Shown here in pieces: positions 4,558 to 6,589 of a DNA stretch of 6,589 nt. Every line of letters begins with the position of its first letter. Position 1 is the first letter of the stretch. The notes below the pieces were generated by a model. That model made no database searches, had not been told where the DNA came from, and saw only the letters and a program-made list of their open reading frames with translations. A program made the translations under genes and the position numbers. Source of the DNA: Ruminococcaceae bacterium UBA5905 (GTDB taxonomy: Bacteria; Bacillota; Clostridia; Oscillospirales; Acutalibacteraceae); NCBI GenBank assembly GCA_002431285.1, contig DJEF01000056.1, forward strand, positions 1-6,589, in the 5' to 3' direction.

Positions 4558-5874
4558 ATGGATTTGATCACACAGGCTCCCCGGGGCACGCAGGATGTGC
4601 TGCCGGAGGACAGCTACCGCTGGCAGTATGTGGAACGTACGGCGCTTTCGGTGGCAGAGGATTTCGGATTCCGGGAGATACGCACCCCGGTATTTGAGCA
4701 TACCAATCTGTTTTTGCGCTCGGTGGGAGAGACCACCGATGTGGTGCAGAAGGAGATGTATACCTTTGAGGACAAGGGCGGGCGTTCCGTCACGCTGCGC
4801 CCGGAGGGGACGGCCGGCGCCGCCCGCGCGGTGCTGGAGCACGGCTTGCTCGGCGGCGCGCTGCCGGTGAAGGTGTCCTATGTGACCTCCTGCTATCGGT
4901 ATGAGAAGAGTCAAAAGGGCCGCTATCGGGAGTTCCATCAGTTCGGGGTGGAGTGTTTCGGTGCGGCGGCGCCTCAGGCGGATGCGGAGACGATCTCGCT
5001 GGCGATGACGGTGCTGGAATCGCTGGGGCTGCAGCACATCGCGCTGCACATCAATTCCATCGGTTGCCCCGCCTGCCGGGCAAAATATACCGAGGCGCTG
5101 CGGGCGTATTTCGGCACGCACCGGGAGGAGCTGTGCGAGACCTGTCAGGGGCGGCTGGAGCGCAATCCCATGCGGATTCTGGACTGCAAATCTCCGGTGT
5201 GTCAGAAGATCGCCGCCGGCGCGCCGGTGATGCTGGACTATCTCTGCGACGATTGCAGAGGGCACTTCGAGACGGTCAAGACCTGTCTCGATGCGGCGGA
5301 GATCGCCTATACGGTGGATCCCCATATTGTGCGGGGATTGGATTACTACACCCGCACCGTGTTTGAATTGGTGGCGGAAAACGGACTGGTCGTGGCCGGC
5401 GGCGGCCGCTACGACGGGCTGGTGGAGGAGCTGGGCGGCGCGCCCCAGCCGGGTCTCGGCTTCGGTATGGGGTTGGAGCGGCTGCTCATGGTCATGGAGG
5501 AGCAGAAATGCCGCTTCCCCGAGCCGCCTGCCTGCGAGCTGTATCTGGTGTCCATGGGGCAGGAGGCGGCCAATCGCTGCTATGCGCTGGCGACCCGTCT
5601 GCGCCGGGGCGGCGTGGCGGTGGAATGCGACATCGTGGGACGTTCTCTGAAGGCGCAGATGAAATACGCGGATAAGCGGGGCGCGCGGTATACGATCGTG
5701 GTGGGCGAGGATGAGCTGCGCACGGGTGTAGCCCAGCTCAAGGAGATGGCCACCGGCCGCACAGAGGATATCCGGCTGGACGACAGCCTGTATACGACGC
5801 TCTATAATAAATCGCTGGACCGCCAGCTGGCGGGCATGGCCGACCTGTTCGGCGATGTGGCGGAAACAGAATAA
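4558..5874 (+). CDS. hisS: Histidyl-tRNA synthetase
   Basis: This class II synthetase charges tRNA-His with histidine in the cytosol and works as a homodimer. The 438 residues are of normal length. The start MDLITQAPRGTQDVLP has the PRGTQD typical of the family. Motif 2 is YRYEKSQKGRYREFHQFGVE (113-132). The histidine-specific motifs are RGLDYYTRTVFE (259-270) and AGGGRYDG (280-287), and motif 3 is GFGMGLERLL (301-310). The C-terminal anticodon domain covers roughly 325-415. An insertion with four cysteine pairs, CPAC (170-173), CETC (193-196), C210/C215 and CDDC (230-233), resembles that of many bacterial HisRS and may bind metal. The ATG is preceded by CGGAG 5 nt upstream. I see no convincing promoter and no room for a T-box in the 77-bp gap before it. 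Confidence 0.98.
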   Translation: MDLITQAPRGTQDVLPEDSYRWQYVERTALSVAEDFGFREIRTPVFEHTNLFLRSVGETTDVVQKEMYTFEDKGGRSVTLRPEGTAGAARAVLEHGLLGGALPVKVSYVTSCYRYEKSQKGRYREFHQFGVECFGAAAPQADAETISLAMTVLESLGLQHIALHINSIGCPACRAKYTEALRAYFGTHREELCETCQGRLERNPMRILDCKSPVCQKIAAGAPVMLDYLCDDCRGHFETVKTCLDAAEIAYTVDPHIVRGLDYYTRTVFELVAENGLVVAGGGRYDGLVEELGGAPQPGLGFGMGLERLLMVMEEQKCRFPEPPACELYLVSMGQEAANRCYALATRLRRGGVAVECDIVGRSLKAQMKYADKRGARYTIVVGEDELRTGVAQLKEMATGRTEDIRLDDSLYTTLYNKSLDRQLAGMADLFGDVAETE

Positions 5875-5894
5875 TCGGAAGTGGGGAATGAAGT

Positions 5895-6589
5895 ATGGCA
5901 GAAACCATTAAGGGATTGAAACGGACGGCCTATTGCGGAGAATTCCGGGAGGAACACGCCGGACAGGCGGCGACGGTGTTCGGCTGGGTGCAGCGGCAGC
6001 GGGATCTGGGACAGCTCATTTTCGTGGATCTGCGGGACCGCACCGGGATCGTACAGCTGGCCTTTGATCAGGACACGGACAAGGCGGTGTTTGATAAAGC
6101 GTTCACCCTGCGCAGCGAATTTGTGGTGGCCGCCCGCGGCACGGTGCGGGTGCGCTCCGCCCGGAATAAGGAGATTCCCACCGGCGATGTGGAGATCGCC
6201 GTGGAGGAGCTGCGGATCCTCAATAAGGCGGAAACACCCCCCTTCGAGATCAGTGAGAATTGCACGACGGCCGAGGCTACCCGGCTGAAATACCGGTATC
6301 TGGATTTGCGCCGTCCGAATTTGCAGCAGAATCTGATGCTGCGCCACCGGATCGCCAAGGCGACCCGGGACTATTTCGACAGCCAGGGATTTATCGAGCT
6401 GGAAACGCCCATGCTCATCAAGTCCACCCCCGAGGGCGCGCGGGACTTTCTGGTGCCCAGTCGGGTGCATCCCGGCGAGTTTTATGCGCTGCCCCAGTCC
6501 CCGCAGCTGTATAAGCAGCTGAGCATGGTGGCGGGCTTTGATCGCTATATCCAGCTGGCGCGCTGCTTCCGGGACGAGGATCTGCGGGC
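5895..6589 (+). CDS. aspS: Aspartyl-tRNA synthetase, N-terminal part (cut by window edge)
   Basis: AspRS charges tRNA-Asp with aspartate. Bacterial AspRS is about 590 aa; the first 231 codons are present and the frame stays open to the edge, so this is window truncation, not a broken gene. An OB-fold anticodon-binding domain occupies roughly 10-110, including FGWVQRQRDLGQLIFVDLRD (29-48). The catalytic domain begins at LKYRYLDLRRP (131-141), with motif 1 around FIELETPM (166-173), the aspartate-pocket stretch QSPQLYKQ (201-208) and motif 2 starting at CFRDEDLR (224-231). L38 in RRD-L-G-type context matches enzymes that discriminate tRNA-Asp from tRNA-Asn; this is a weak hint only. The ATG lies 20 bp after hisS with a modest GTGGGGA ribosome binding site, so it is very likely in an operon with hisS. 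Confidence 0.97.
   Translation, partial: MAETIKGLKRTAYCGEFREEHAGQAATVFGWVQRQRDLGQLIFVDLRDRTGIVQLAFDQDTDKAVFDKAFTLRSEFVVAARGTVRVRSARNKEIPTGDVEIAVEELRILNKAETPPFEISENCTTAEATRLKYRYLDLRRPNLQQNLMLRHRIAKATRDYFDSQGFIELETPMLIKSTPEGARDFLVPSRVHPGEFYALPQSPQLYKQLSMVAGFDRYIQLARCFRDEDLR

Noticed and set aside
4519..5325. Minus-strand open frame of 268 codons opposite hisS
   Set aside because: Antisense shadow of hisS with low-complexity composition and no promoter or ribosome binding site.
5802..6470. Minus-strand open frame of 222 codons opposite the hisS end and aspS
   Set aside because: Antisense shadow of aspS, which has recognisable OB-fold and class II motifs on the other strand.
1..6589. Mobile element, CRISPR array, defence or toxin-antitoxin system
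   Set aside because: I found no transposase or integrase, no spaced direct repeats, and no flanking repeats around the tRNA within the window; all sizeable coding frames belong to housekeeping families.

Overview
The window is an ordinary chromosomal housekeeping segment from a fairly GC-rich Gram-positive bacterium, most likely a clostridium of the Ruminococcaceae/Oscillospiraceae type. The evidence is the strong GGAGG-type ribosome binding sites, consensus sigma-A promoters with 17-bp spacers, an encoded CCA on the tRNA, a hisS-aspS pair, and a Bacillus/Clostridium-type MgsA and MinD. The genus is inferred; no rRNA or other marker fixes it.

Layout. The left third is read on the minus strand. 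It holds tRNA-Leu(CAA) with its own promoter (7-93), then hpt (306-851) with a strong intrinsic terminator and a near-perfect promoter, then a 303-aa sugar-phosphate nucleotidyltransferase (928-1839). A 214-bp divergent promoter region (1840-2053) separates this from the plus-strand genes. Those are galE (2054-3070), a MinD-like ATPase (3284-4024), mgsA (4076-4480), hisS (4558-5874) and the first 231 codons of aspS (5895 to the window edge).

Functional links. The nucleotidyltransferase and GalE share a divergent control region and probably both act on UDP-sugars: one would make the UDP-sugar and the other would epimerise it at C4. Hpt salvages purines. The minD-mgsA pair looks like one transcription unit from a promoter just upstream of minD. 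The hisS and aspS genes are 20 bp apart and form a translation operon.

I found no mobile element, CRISPR array, phage gene or new multi-gene system. The points worth a second look are small ones inside ordinary genes. MgsA has lost two residues known as functionally important in E. coli (His98 to Thr, Asp101 to Lys by alignment). The MinD-like protein stops just before the usual membrane-targeting helix, with its stop codon inside a 12-bp tandem duplication and no minC or minE beside it. GalE has Cys where E. coli has Tyr299, which predicts use of N-acetylated UDP-sugars. The divergent region carries palindromes placed like operators and a leader hairpin.
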